This document shows positions 18,160 to 26,321 of a stretch of DNA of 64,000 bases, in pieces. Below the pieces are notes generated by a model that saw only the letters and a list, made by a program, of their open reading frames with translations, ran no database searches and had not been told where the DNA came from. Origin of the DNA: Pseudomonas sp. B28(2017). Lineage in GTDB: Bacteria > Pseudomonadota > Gammaproteobacteria > Pseudomonadales > Pseudomonadaceae. The stretch spans positions 1 to 64,000 of the forward strand of contig NZ_NEJH01000004.1 of the NCBI RefSeq assembly GCF_002113025.1. The letters are read 5' to 3'. Positions within the stretch are counted from its first letter, which is position 1. Every line of letters begins with the position of its first letter. The translations under genes were made by a program, and so were the position numbers.

Positions 18160-18830
18160 CCCGATCCGCATTCAGCTGGGCGCTGTTCGCACCCTTGACG
18201 CTCAGCCTGCACGCCCAGGCCGCCGACATTGCCCTGTACCCGACGGGCCCGGATCAGGACTCGGCCTTCCTGCGCTTTATCAACGCCGCCGACCGTCCCC
18301 TGCAACTGCTGGCCGAAGGCTCGCGGGCAAGCCTCAGACTCGAAGGCACCCATGCCGTGTCCGACTACCTGCCCGTGCCCGCCAACCAGCCGATCAAGGG
18401 CACCCTGGAACGCAACGGCAAGAGCCAGCCGCTGGACATCCAGGTGGCGGCAGGCGAATTCGCCAGCGTGATCGCCTTGCCAGACAGCGCACAAGGTATC
18501 CGCCAGGTCGTTATCCGTGAGCAACCCGACGACTTCAATAGCCTGAGAGCCTCACTGGCGTTTATCAGCGCCGATCCAGCGTGCACCCAGGCCGGTTTGC
18601 GCGCTGCGGGGAAGAACGCCGAGCTGTTCAAGGAGGTGGCCGACGGCAGCGTGCAACGTCGCGCGATCAATCCGGTCAGCCTATCGGTTCAATTGGTCTG
18701 CGCCCAAACCAACGTCGGTGCCCCGCTTGACCTGGGCCAGCTCAAGGCTGGCGAGCGCTACAGTGTTGTGCTGCTGCCTGGCGCAAATGGCCCTTACCTG
18801 TTGCTCGCGACTGACGTCCTGGCCCACTGA
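18156..18830 (+). CDS. wssG: WssG, AlgF-like periplasmic acetylation factor
   Basis: The 224-residue protein has a signal peptide ending in LHAQAADIALYPTGPDQDSAF and resembles the alginate O-acetylation protein AlgF in the order of its two beta-rich domains. It is thought to relay acetyl groups in the periplasm between the MBOAT protein and the final transferase. The ATG overlaps the wssF stop (ATGA). Confidence 0.85.
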   Translation: MTRSAFSWALFAPLTLSLHAQAADIALYPTGPDQDSAFLRFINAADRPLQLLAEGSRASLRLEGTHAVSDYLPVPANQPIKGTLERNGKSQPLDIQVAAGEFASVIALPDSAQGIRQVVIREQPDDFNSLRASLAFISADPACTQAGLRAAGKNAELFKEVADGSVQRRAINPVSLSVQLVCAQTNVGAPLDLGQLKAGERYSVVLLPGANGPYLLLATDVLAH

Positions 18831-18848
18831 TCGGATCGCGCCACCACC

Positions 18849-20258
18849 ATGGTTTTTGCCTCTCTCGAGTTTCTGACGTTGTTCCTGCCGCTGTTCCTGT
18901 GTGCCTATGCACTGTCCCCGGCCGCCTGGCGCAACGTCACGCTACTGATCGGCAGCTGGCTGTTCTATGGCTGGTTGAGCCCACGGTTCCTCGCTGTGCA
19001 TGTGGCGCTGACGATCACGGCATGGGTCGGCGGCTTGCTGATTGACACCTTACGGGAAGAAGGCAAGGGCCGTGTGCGGCTGCTCACGACGCTGATCGTG
19101 CTCAACACAGCGGTGCTATGCTGGTACAAGTACGCCAACATCGTCGCCGGCACGTTGATTGATGCCGCCACCTGGTACGGCGCCATGCCCCTGGACTGGC
19201 AGCGGGTTATCATGCCGGCCGGGCTGTCGTTTATCGTCTTGCAGGCGATTTCCTATCTGGTGGATGTGCATCGCCATACCGTGCCGGTTGAACGCAGCTT
19301 CATCAACTACGCCACCTATATTTCGATGTTCGGCCATTCGGTCGCCGGCCCCATCATTCGCTATGACTGGGTTCGGCGCGAGCTGAATCTACGTTTCTTC
19401 AACCTGCAGAATTTTTCCCTGGGCGCACGCCGGTTCATGGTCGGGATGTGCATGAAGGTCCTTGTGGCCGACACCCTGTCGCCCGTGGTCGATGTGGCGT
19501 TCAGTTTGCCGGCCCCCAGCTTCTTCGACGCCTGGGTTGGCTGCCTTGCCTACTCCTTGCAACTGTTCTTCGACTTCGCCGGCTACAGTGCCATGGCCAT
19601 TGGGCTGGGACTGATGCTGGGCTTCCATTTTCCCGAGAACTTCGACCGTCCGTATCTGGCCAACAGCATCCAGGACTTCTGGCGCCGCTGGCACCTGTCG
19701 CTGTCCAGCTGGTTACGTGACTACCTGTATATTCCGTTGGGCGGCAATCGAAATGGCACCTGGAAAACCTACCGCAACCTGTTCCTGATCATGGCCATCG
19801 CCGGTCTATGGCACGGTGGCGACAGCTGGAACTATCTGCTGTGGGGCTGCGCCCATGGCCTCGCGTTATGCGTTGATCGTGCCTGGAGCCGTTCCACCCT
19901 ACCCTCTGTACCGCCTGTGCTGTCCCATGGACTGACACTGTTATTCGTCTGCCTGGCCTGGACACTGTTCCGCGCCCCCGACTTTCATGGCGCGCTGAAC
20001 CTGTACGCCGGACAGTTCGGACTGCAGGGCATCGCCCTCGGTGATGAACTGTCCGCGACCCTGCGCCCGATACACGGCCTTGCGGGGTTGCTGGGTGTGT
20101 TCGGTGTCGTCGCACCGCTGCTGCGTCCTTACTGTGAGAAACAACTTGGCGGCCTTGTGCTCTACGCCGCCACCCTTTGGCCCATCGCCGGTTTCATGCT
20201 GTCGTTCGCTCTGATTGCCAGTCGCGAAACCGTACCCTTCCTGTACTTCCAATTCTGA
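18849..20258 (+). CDS. wssH: WssH, MBOAT acetyltransferase (AlgI-like)
   Basis: This 469-residue polytopic membrane protein of the MBOAT family has the invariant His in GLWHGGDSWNYLLWG and the family segment FWRRWHLSLSSWLRDYLYIPLGGN. It is the homologue of AlgI and moves acetyl groups across the inner membrane for cellulose acetylation. The stop codon overlaps the wssI start by one base (TGATG). Confidence 0.95.
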   Translation: MVFASLEFLTLFLPLFLCAYALSPAAWRNVTLLIGSWLFYGWLSPRFLAVHVALTITAWVGGLLIDTLREEGKGRVRLLTTLIVLNTAVLCWYKYANIVAGTLIDAATWYGAMPLDWQRVIMPAGLSFIVLQAISYLVDVHRHTVPVERSFINYATYISMFGHSVAGPIIRYDWVRRELNLRFFNLQNFSLGARRFMVGMCMKVLVADTLSPVVDVAFSLPAPSFFDAWVGCLAYSLQLFFDFAGYSAMAIGLGLMLGFHFPENFDRPYLANSIQDFWRRWHLSLSSWLRDYLYIPLGGNRNGTWKTYRNLFLIMAIAGLWHGGDSWNYLLWGCAHGLALCVDRAWSRSTLPSVPPVLSHGLTLLFVCLAWTLFRAPDFHGALNLYAGQFGLQGIALGDELSATLRPIHGLAGLLGVFGVVAPLLRPYCEKQLGGLVLYAATLWPIAGFMLSFALIASRETVPFLYFQF

Positions 20259-21415
20259 TGACGATCCCAAGGCACACCCCGTCCCCTACTACTCAGCCAG
20301 ATGATCTGGCGACACGCAGCAGTCGGTTGGCAGGCGTCGCGCTGCTGATTTTCCTGTTCGTCGGACTGCTGTCCTCTGGCAGCCTGATCGTTTCAGGGCA
20401 GATCTCGCTGTCAGCCGATAAAGTGCTGGCTCCGCCGTTTTTTGACGGCGATATCACGCATCGGATCGCCAAGGAACTGTCGAACGCTCAACTCCCCACG
20501 ACGTTCGCCGAGCTGGAGCGCGGTGTCAGCTGGCTGCTCCTCGGTGACACCGGGCCGAGAGTTCGCCCGGGTTGTCCTGACTGGTTGTTTTTGGCCGATG
20601 AGCTCAAGGTCCATCATCAAGCGCAGCGTAATGCCGATGCCAAAGCCCAGGCCGTGATTGATCTGCAGCAGCAGCTCACCCAACGTGGCATTAGCCTGCT
20701 GGTGGTCATCGTTCCAGACAAGAGCCGCATCGCTGCTGAGCAGCGTTGCGCACTGCACCGCCCAGACGCTCTCGAAGGGCGCATCCAGGCATGGACCTCG
20801 AAGCTGGAAGTGGGTGGCGTGTCGAATCTGGACCTCACCGCTGCGCTGACGCCACTGGGAGCCAGCGCCTGGTTGCACACCGATACGCACTGGAGCGAAT
20901 CCGGCGCGAAGGCGGCAGCCGAGGCCATCGCGCAGCGCCTGAATACCCTGGGCATCAGCGCAACGCCGCGCAGGTCGTTCATCGAAAGTCATGCCCCGCT
21001 CGCGGTGCGACCTGGCGATCTGGTCCATCTGGCGGGCATCGACTGGCTGCCGCTCAAATGGCAACCCCCCCCCGAAATGGTCGCCCAGACCAGCACCCAC
21101 GAACTTCCCGTTGCGTCAGCCGCCAGCCCTGACGCTGAGGCAGACCTTTTTGGCGATGCCGACCTCCCCGATACCGTGCTCATCGGCACGTCATTCTCAC
21201 GCAACTCTAACTTCGCAGGGTTCCTGCAGCAGGCACTGGGCGCCCCCATAGGCAACTTCGCCAAAGACGGCGGAGCGTTCTCTGGCGCTGCCAACAGCTA
21301 CCTCAACAATCCGGCCTCCAAGGAAACGCCGCCAAGGCAAATCATCTGGGAAATCCCCGAGCGGGACCTGCAGACGCCTTACGTCGATCCCATTACCTAT
21401 CGCCCGTTGCGGTAG
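20258..21415 (+). CDS. wssI: WssI, AlgJ/AlgX-like cellulose O-acetyltransferase
   Basis: This 385-residue protein starts at the ATG overlapping the wssH stop. An N-terminal membrane anchor (LAGVALLIFLFVGLLSSGSLIV) is followed by an SGNH/DHHW-type acetyltransferase domain with the D-x-H pair in HTDTHWSESG and a GTSFSRNSN segment that would carry the nucleophile Ser. It completes the WssFGHI acetylation module. No wssJ (the second MinD-like gene in SBW25) follows; the operon ends at a terminator ~120 bp downstream. Confidence 0.9.
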   Translation: MTIPRHTPSPTTQPDDLATRSSRLAGVALLIFLFVGLLSSGSLIVSGQISLSADKVLAPPFFDGDITHRIAKELSNAQLPTTFAELERGVSWLLLGDTGPRVRPGCPDWLFLADELKVHHQAQRNADAKAQAVIDLQQQLTQRGISLLVVIVPDKSRIAAEQRCALHRPDALEGRIQAWTSKLEVGGVSNLDLTAALTPLGASAWLHTDTHWSESGAKAAAEAIAQRLNTLGISATPRRSFIESHAPLAVRPGDLVHLAGIDWLPLKWQPPPEMVAQTSTHELPVASAASPDAEADLFGDADLPDTVLIGTSFSRNSNFAGFLQQALGAPIGNFAKDGGAFSGAANSYLNNPASKETPPRQIIWEIPERDLQTPYVDPITYRPLR

Positions 21416-21535
21416 GCCAATCGCATCCGGCCGAACCAATGCCCAACACTGGACTTTTCGTATCTACCCTGTCACACCTTCGTCACACCTGCCAGGCACA
21501 ATGCAGTCAGCCAAAGGGATTTGGCCCATCTACAG

Positions 21536-21561
21536 AAAGCCCGGCCAGTGCCGGGCTTTTT
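21536..21561 (+). terminator. Rho-independent terminator of the wss operon
   Basis: The arms AAAGCCCGGC and GCCGGGCTTT enclose a 4-base loop and are followed by T's. The hairpin lies ~120 bp past wssI. Confidence 0.85.
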
Positions 21562-21668
21562 CGTAATCCTCCATTAGTCGGACAACAGGCGTCCCCGTCC
21601 ATAGGTCGTTGACGACCCCGTCCCGCTGACGGTGAATTTTCTTGCAGCTAATGCAAGGAGGTTATCGC

Positions 21669-22039
21669 ATGGCAAAAATAAATATCCTGGCCGGGGATTT
21701 CCTTGATGGAAGTGCAGTATTTGAACCTGGCTTCATAACGATACAAACGGCTGTTTATCCATGGCCTGGCCTGAAGATTGCCACCTCCGAAATACTCGAC
21801 ACCCTGGTGGTCAGTAAAACTTCGTACCTGGACGTATCGAGTGCTGTCGGTTTGGGGTTGGCTGGTGCATTGGGATTGGAGCTGTCGCCGGTGTGATGTT
21901 GGCAGACGATGAGATCGAGCTGACCTTTTCGATGCAACTGAGGGATGGACGGTCGCTTCTCTGCGCCGCCGAGAAACGCACTTACCGAGACATCGAGGCA
22001 GCAATAGGCAAGCAGGCGATAACAAAACACTTCAAATAG
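21669..22039 (+). pseudogene. Frameshifted paralogue of the 25880 gene
   Basis: The first frame reads MAKINILAGDFLDGSAVFEPG and stops at 21896. A second frame continues the same protein from ~21881 (AVAGVMLADDEIELTF, then LRDGRSLLCAAEKRTY) to 22039. Restoring one base near 21880 joins them into a protein co-linear with the intact gene at 25880-26236: both have a KI-----GDFL start, a Gly-rich hydrophobic centre, a charged EIEL/REIT strand and an F/L-x-DGRSLL segment. An AAGGAGG ribosome site precedes the ATG and a terminator follows, so the gene was once expressed. A sequencing error or programmed shift is possible, but no slippery site is visible. Confidence 0.7.
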
Positions 22040-22068
22040 CCTTGAATGCGCAGTCCGCAACATTCTTG

Positions 22069-22092
22069 AGCCCGGCCCGGCGCCGGGCTTTT
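22069..22092 (+). terminator. Rho-independent terminator
   Basis: The arms AGCCCGGC and GCCGGGCT are followed by TTTT, 30 bp after the end of the frameshifted gene. It may also serve the DUF3016 gene converging from the right. Confidence 0.75.
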
Positions 22093-22130
22093 CATTGCTG
22101 GCCCATGCCTCCCATGCCGGACGGGAGGAT

Positions 22131-22652
22131 TCAATTCAACCCGGTCTGATGTTGCCCGGCGAATTGTCTGTGGAACCAGTCCGAGAGCATGGCCTTCTCG
22201 GAGTAGAGTCTGTCACCTCTGTTGGCGCGCCCCGGACGTTGGAGGTAGAGCTGATCCATGACCCTGGCGTCGGCCTGGCTCACGATCTGGTCGTTTTGTT
22301 TGAGCACGTAATGCAGATCGATGCTCGGCCAGGTAATGTCGCGCATGAAGCGCACCTCATAGGCATTTGGCCTCCAGGGTTCGTAACGACCGGCCAGATC
22401 GATGTTACGTATTTCAATTTGCAGCTGCTGGCCGGCTGGCAGGTACCGCTCGCCAAGCTTCTGGATGTAGTTGCGCAGCTCTTTCATGACATAAGCATCG
22501 GCACCACGTTCATAACCTGGACTATCCAGGCTGGCATCGCTGAATTTTTCGGGGTTCTTGAAGACGACTTCGACCGAAGACGCTGCGGTGGCAAGTGGCG
22601 CCATAAACAGCGCCAGCAGTGCGATTGAAGTGCAAACGGGTATTGAGCGCAT
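22131..22652 (-). CDS. DUF3016-type secreted protein
   Basis: The protein has 173 residues with a signal peptide (TSIALLALFMAPLATAAS). The mature start VEVVFKNPEKFSDASL and the later RYEPWRPNAYEVRFMRDITWPSIDL fit the DUF3016 family of periplasmic proteins of unknown role. A strong GGAGGTGAG ribosome site precedes the ATG at 22652. It stands alone, converging on the frameshifted gene. Confidence 0.75.
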   Translation of the reverse strand: MRSIPVCTSIALLALFMAPLATAASSVEVVFKNPEKFSDASLDSPGYERGADAYVMKELRNYIQKLGERYLPAGQQLQIEIRNIDLAGRYEPWRPNAYEVRFMRDITWPSIDLHYVLKQNDQIVSQADARVMDQLYLQRPGRANRGDRLYSEKAMLSDWFHRQFAGQHQTGLN

Positions 22653-22900
22653 GGCTCACCTCCACGTGCAGCGCGTTTCAGTGCATGCTGCACCGCGTTT
22701 AGTTTACGCCTGAGGTGCATGTCAGGGCACTGACATGCACCATGGTCCTTCTCCCAGGTGGCGACCTCAACTGATGGATCAGCGCTACATCGCAGACAGA
22801 CGGCCCCTCAGCAGGCTTTTTCATTCCAGCGACATGTTTTTCACGAAACGCTCACAGAATGGAGCGCAGATTAAAAGGACAAAAGGATTTGACCCCGTAC

Positions 22901-22929
22901 AAAAAGCCCGCCACTGCGCGGGCTTTTTG
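22901..22929 (+). terminator. Rho-independent terminator-like hairpin
   Basis: The arms AAAAAGCCCGC and GCGGGCTTTTT enclose a short loop, directly upstream of the small orphan gene at 22971. With no gene ending just before it on this strand, it may insulate that gene or be left over from a lost one. The preceding ~170 bp hold nothing recognisable. Confidence 0.7.
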
Positions 22930-22934
22930 CTGCC

Positions 22935-22943
22935 TGCTAAGCT
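22935..22943 (+). promoter_or_regulatory. Extended -10 promoter of small orphan gene copy 1
   Basis: TGCTAAGCT fits the extended -10 form TGnTAnnnT, 27 bp before the ATG at 22971. The two paralogues have the same type of element at the same distance (52777-52785 and 62724-62732). Confidence 0.45.
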
Positions 22944-22970
22944 TTTCCTCACTTAAAGGAGGATCAAGCC

Positions 22971-23183
22971 ATGCCAACCAACGACCTCGTCCCGTCCCTG
23001 ATCTACAAACTCAACGAAAACCAGCTCGCCATAGCGGCGGCTGTGGAAGATCTGTCCGTTTGGATTGAACAGCTTCATGGGCCCGCTGAAGATGGAGCCA
23101 GAATCCGCAACTCACTGACCAAGCTGGATGAAAACCTGGAATTCATCACGCGTGGGGTCGCCGAGTTGTTGAATGATCGATAG
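22971..23183 (+). CDS. Small orphan protein, family copy 1
   Basis: The 70-residue protein begins MPTNDLVPSLIYKLNENQLA, has a central VEDLSVWIEQ helix and a LDENLEFITRGVAELL end. It is the most divergent of three paralogues here (others at 52810 and 62756), sharing MP--DL-PS---K-N-NQLA, the aromatic W-EQ and N-EFI. It is predicted mostly helical, with no signal peptide or membrane segment. AAAGGAGG lies upstream of the ATG. No function is known; it is monocistronic. Confidence 0.8.
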   Translation: MPTNDLVPSLIYKLNENQLAIAAAVEDLSVWIEQLHGPAEDGARIRNSLTKLDENLEFITRGVAELLNDR

Positions 23184-23211
23184 CTCTATAGGAGCCTTCT
23201 CTCCTCGCTAT

Positions 23212-23322
23212 GTAGTGGTCTAATGAAACCGGACACCCATTCAGGCGAGAATGCTCACCAGATAGAGGTGTCTGATGACCAAACAACGTCGTCCCTTTTC
23301 CGCTGAATTCAAACGCAAGGCC
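23212..23322 (+). mobile_element. IS3-family remnant (left end and first codons of orfA)
   Basis: A TGTAGTGGTCTAATGAAACC terminus is followed by the start of an IS3-type orfA at 23275 (MTKQRRPFSAEFKRKA). Homology stops after ~16 codons, at CGCAAGGCC (23314-23322), where the sequence passes into the ninG fragment, which contains the same nonamer on its own strand. The rest of the element has been deleted, apparently at this short shared sequence. Confidence 0.7.
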
Positions 23323-23431
23323 ACAGGCCGGGCTGCAAACGACCTGCCCCATGCGAAACGTGACGAATGATGTTGCACAGACTGGGTTGTCGCATTTCTT
23401 TCGGGCAGCGTGGTTTTGGGGCAATGCTCAT
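23314..23431 (-). pseudogene. ninG: ninG N-terminal fragment, frameshifted and truncated
   Basis: A GGAGG site and ATG at 23431 open with MSIAPKPR; the reading then moves to another frame (RKKCDNPVCATSF---GQVVCSPACGLA), giving the zinc-finger-like start of phage NinG. The gene ends after ~37 residues at the IS3 remnant. NinG belongs to the lambda nin recombination region, which matches the upstream neighbours. The gene cannot be functional. Confidence 0.65.
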
Positions 23432-23433
23432 GA

Positions 23434-24165
23434 CTATTCCTCCCAATCCCAGCTCAGCTTCGGATCAATGGCCGGGTAGGCCTGGAGGGTTTGCAGATTC
23501 AGCAAGGTGAAGTGGCCGTCCATCCAGCCGCCAGTGTCTATGTGGTAGACATTGCCGAGAACGGCTGGCTGGCGCACTGGTGTATGACCAACCACAACAG
23601 CCCTGACCCCACCAACAACCTGGGAGCTTTCTTCAAAAATGCGCTTCCTCGACCATTGGGCAATCGCTGCAACGTGAGCTGCTTCCACGGGGCCTCCCTG
23701 CTCGATCGCCCATACGAATTCATTCCAGTGGTCATATGGGCAGTCGGCATGGACGATCCCGATAAGTCCCGCTGGCGTCCACACTTCGATCACCAGTGGC
23801 AAGTCGGCCAACAGCTCGGAGTAATAAGCTTGCTCAACTGACGAGTGCGCATAGAGCCAAGAACCACCGTTAATGAGGTGCATGCCCCTCATGCGACCTT
23901 CAGGGTCTGCACGGTAGGCCTCTACTGCCATCTGCTCATGATTTCCACGCACGGCGTGAAACCATGGCTTGACCAGCCATAAGTCAACCTGCTCCGACTC
24001 CGGCCCGCGATCCACTAGATCACCGACGCTGAAAAGCCGGTCAATATCAGGATTGAACTGAACTGTATCCAAGGCGGCTTGCAACCTGGAGAAGCAACCA
24101 TGGATATCACCAACCGCAAAGTCCCGGCCGATTTCGTTGATTTTGAAGCGATCAATCCGATTCAT
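23434..24165 (-). CDS. Phage-type serine/threonine protein phosphatase (NinI-like)
   Basis: This 243-residue metallophosphoesterase has the PP1/PP2A-like motifs GDIHG (~19), GDLVDRGP (~47) and GNHEQ (~74), and the metal-binding His in VVVGHTP (~194). It resembles the phosphatase of the lambda nin region. Its ATG overlaps the stop of the ninB-like gene and its stop nearly abuts ninG, so the three form a prophage recombination operon. It appears intact; expression without a phage promoter is doubtful. Confidence 0.85.
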   Translation of the reverse strand: MNRIDRFKINEIGRDFAVGDIHGCFSRLQAALDTVQFNPDIDRLFSVGDLVDRGPESEQVDLWLVKPWFHAVRGNHEQMAVEAYRADPEGRMRGMHLINGGSWLYAHSSVEQAYYSELLADLPLVIEVWTPAGLIGIVHADCPYDHWNEFVWAIEQGGPVEAAHVAAIAQWSRKRIFEESSQVVGGVRAVVVGHTPVRQPAVLGNVYHIDTGGWMDGHFTLLNLQTLQAYPAIDPKLSWDWEE

Positions 24166-24632
24166 GCCGCCACCTCGCCCAGCAAATCGGTGAGCACCAC
24201 ACCGTGCGCCGTGAAACCGGCCACGATGCGGTCCGTGTACTGGCTACCCCGGGCGTGATTGAACAAGCGAATCACCTGGAAGCCATCCGGACCGAACAGC
24301 GCGCCCCCGCCCATCAAATCGAGCTTCTGCCCGTAGCTCAGATGACGCATGGTGTGATACCAGCCCTCACGAAAGTCGGCATCCTCGTTGTGCAGAATCT
24401 GTACCCCGAAATGCAGCTTGCAGTAGCTGCACGCGTCCTCGGCACCACCGATCTGCATCATCTCGGCAACACGCTGGTAAAGAGCAAACCAGAGGGCGTT
24501 CTGGTCGAGGGGGCGATCCTTGCCCGGATGCAGAGAGACCACAGCGTACTTCTTGTCCCGGAACATGGTGTTCAGCCTCGTGATAGCCTCAGTGAACCTG
24601 GCTTGGCTGTTAACGCTGATTTTACCAGTCAT
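24162..24632 (-). CDS. NinB/YbcN-like phage recombination protein
   Basis: The 156-residue protein has the SLHPGKDRPLDQNALWFALYQRVAE segment typical of NinB-like proteins (the DQNA box at ~47-50). Its C-terminal half differs from lambda NinB and resembles a longer phage form (YCKLHFGVQIL). It is the first gene of the prophage fragment on this strand and overlaps the phosphatase gene. The family label is less certain than the phage origin. Confidence 0.6.
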   Translation of the reverse strand: MTGKISVNSQARFTEAITRLNTMFRDKKYAVVSLHPGKDRPLDQNALWFALYQRVAEMMQIGGAEDACSYCKLHFGVQILHNEDADFREGWYHTMRHLSYGQKLDLMGGGALFGPDGFQVIRLFNHARGSQYTDRIVAGFTAHGVVLTDLLGEVAA

Positions 24633-24661
24633 TGCGCCGCCCTCTTCGCTTCCAGTTCACT

Positions 24662-24766
24662 ATGAGCAATCGCAAGCCCAACAACATGCGGGGACGGATC
24701 GAGCGGTCCTGCCGGGCGTTGCTCAGCACCAACCACGGGCACATTTGCCGCATTCGGAATGAGTGA
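24662..24766 (+). pseudogene. Truncated phage protein (MSNRKPNNMR-type)
   Basis: A 34-residue reading, MSNRKPNNMRGRIERSCRAL followed by LSTNHGHICRIRNE, looks like the N-terminus of a small Pseudomonas phage protein that normally runs further after the TNH segment. It starts only 29 bp from the divergent ninB start and overlaps the next plus-strand ORF. The strand reversal within a phage region suggests rearrangement. Confidence 0.4.
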
Positions 24767-25067
24767 GCACTTCGCCCGCAAAGAGGCGAAGCGCAAGGTT
24801 CGCGGCTTCAAGTTTGAGAAGGGTCAGCGGATAGAGTTTTCCATGAGCCAGTGGCTTCAGGATGTAGAAGACCGCGTGATCAAGATCATGGACGGTAAGC
24901 GTGTCGCTCAACTCAGCAGTATGTTCGATGCCCCCCAGTACGCCGCCGAGTATGCGGAGCGCATCCGTAAACTGGAGCGGTGCCGCGACGTGATCATCAG
25001 GTCGCTGATCATTCTGTCTGGATCAGCACGCTCTTCGATTATGGTCACCTCACCACTTGGCAGGTGA
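24759..25067 (+). CDS. Phage-like basic protein, unknown
   Basis: The 102-residue ORF has a highly charged start (EHFARKEAKRKVRGFKFEKG) and a helical middle (MSQWLQDVEDRVIKIM, then AEYAERIRKLERCRDVII). The protein-like, amphipathic composition argues for a real or once-real gene on this strand. No family is recognised with confidence. It overlaps the truncated upstream ORF (ATGAGTGA). The last ~15 residues differ in character and may be a junction product. Confidence 0.5.
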   Translation: MSEHFARKEAKRKVRGFKFEKGQRIEFSMSQWLQDVEDRVIKIMDGKRVAQLSSMFDAPQYAAEYAERIRKLERCRDVIIRSLIILSGSARSSIMVTSPLGR

Positions 25068-25144
25068 TGCTCAAGCAGCTTTCCCCCTGACACCGTTCCC
25101 ATGCCCGTTTCCAATGTCATCCAGGCCTGCATTCGCAGATATGA

Positions 25145-25462
25145 TCACGACCCTATGTGCGAAAGCTCTTCGTCAATGATTCGCTCTGCATTCTTCGCAG
25201 CGGTTGTCGCAAACTCGTAACAGACCCAGTAGTCCTGCTCTGTTACGGATGCAGATCCCTGCAAGTTCTCCAGGCAGCGCGTTAATGCATGCTTTATCAA
25301 GCCATTATTTAGAACATTGCAGGCTGCCTCTTCACCTTCAACCGCTCGAATGGCAGCTTCGATTTCTTTGATCTGCTCAATCTTTGCCGCCAGCACGACC
25401 TTGGCGAACTCATCTCGCTCGATGATTTTGGTCCAAGAGTGATCAACTATCAGCGTTTTCAT
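25145..25462 (-). CDS. Hypothetical protein, prophage strip
   Basis: The 105-residue acidic, helical protein begins MKTLIVDHSWTKIIERDEFA; I chose the ATG at 25462 because AGGGGG lies just upstream. It contains two Cys and a final DEELSHIGS. No family is recognised. It is oriented like the ninB cluster and probably belongs to the same phage remnant. Confidence 0.55.
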   Translation of the reverse strand: MKTLIVDHSWTKIIERDEFAKVVLAAKIEQIKEIEAAIRAVEGEEAACNVLNNGLIKHALTRCLENLQGSASVTEQDYWVCYEFATTAAKNAERIIDEELSHIGS

Positions 25463-25561
25463 TAGTAGCCCCCTGTCTTGCGGACTCATGCCAAGCAATC
25501 AAGCAATAGCCCAAAAACCCGAATCACGCCAGCCCGGGCAAGCCCCGGCATAGGACGCCCC

Positions 25562-25765
25562 ATGCCCACAGAAAACCCGCCGACAGATCCATTCGGTCCA
25601 AATGGTCGCACCTTTCACATTCATCTGTGCGTGCGCGGCGCGCTACGCGAATTCAGCAAACGCCAGCTCAAAGGCATGTTCTGCTTTTAAGCCCAAGGCA
25701 AAGCGGTTTTACCGTTCGGGCCGCCCTGCGAAGGTTTCGATTTCACCGGCGGTGAATGCCCATGA
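25562..25765 (+). pseudogene. Phage gene with internal deletion
   Basis: The reading from ATG 25562 gives PTDPFGPNGRTFHIHLCVRG and LREFSKRQLKGMF, then meets TAA at 25688. In the same frame it continues AQGKAVLPFGPPCEGFDFTG and stops at 25763-25765. I recall a small Pseudomonas phage protein with the same beginning and end and a longer middle, so the centre appears deleted. The recollection of the family is the weak point. Confidence 0.45.
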
Positions 25766-25879
25766 TCTGGTATCGATGGAGTGATCATCGGTCTCACCTT
25801 TTGTCGCAAGTCGATTGACTGACAGGGGCCTTGGGAGCTCAGTAATCAGCCGGCCAAACCTGATCAGAAGAGAAGCACC

Positions 25880-26236
25880 ATGTCGAAAATTACAGTGATA
25901 TCCGGTGACTTTCTGGCAGGTGATGCCGAATTTCAATCTGGACGGTTCACTCTAAAATCCGCATTAAAACCTTCTCGCGAATTAACGATATCCATTTCAA
26001 AACTAGAAGCCCTGGAAACAGCAACCGAAGAAGTCGTAAACAAGAAAGGAAGCGTTATTCGATGGAGCCTGGCTGGAGCATTGCTTTTAGGGCCGATTGG
26101 GCTAGTTGCGGGCTGGTTGCTATGTGATAAAGAAAGGGAAATAACCTTCTACGCAAAATTCAAGGATGGCCGCTCTCTTCTTGCTACAACTGATATCGAC
26201 ACTTACTCCAAAATCTCTGCCTCTCCCCTCAAGTAA
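25880..26236 (+). CDS. Small protein with Gly-rich hydrophobic centre, intact paralogue
   Basis: The 118-residue protein begins MSKITVISGDFLAGDAEF. A hydrophobic Gly-rich segment (SLAGALLLGPIGLVAGWLL, ~68-86) is followed by EREITFYAKFKDGRSLLATT. The layout is a short beta-rich domain, one or two membrane-like turns and a final strand pair. It is the intact relative of the frameshifted gene at 21669, 4 kb away. No function is known to me. Confidence 0.7.
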   Translation: MSKITVISGDFLAGDAEFQSGRFTLKSALKPSRELTISISKLEALETATEEVVNKKGSVIRWSLAGALLLGPIGLVAGWLLCDKEREITFYAKFKDGRSLLATTDIDTYSKISASPLK

Positions 26237-26321
26237 CACCTGTAGCAGAAGTTCTTGTTGGTGCCTGACAGTGCTTGGCCGGCACGGCCAGCACCCAACA
26301 GCAAACTACAACGGCCCTCCG

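Noticed and set aside
24723..24911. A minus-strand 62-residue ORF in the prophage strip
   Set aside because: The plus-strand reading has better protein-like composition and an overlapping start arrangement; the minus frame shows no motif.
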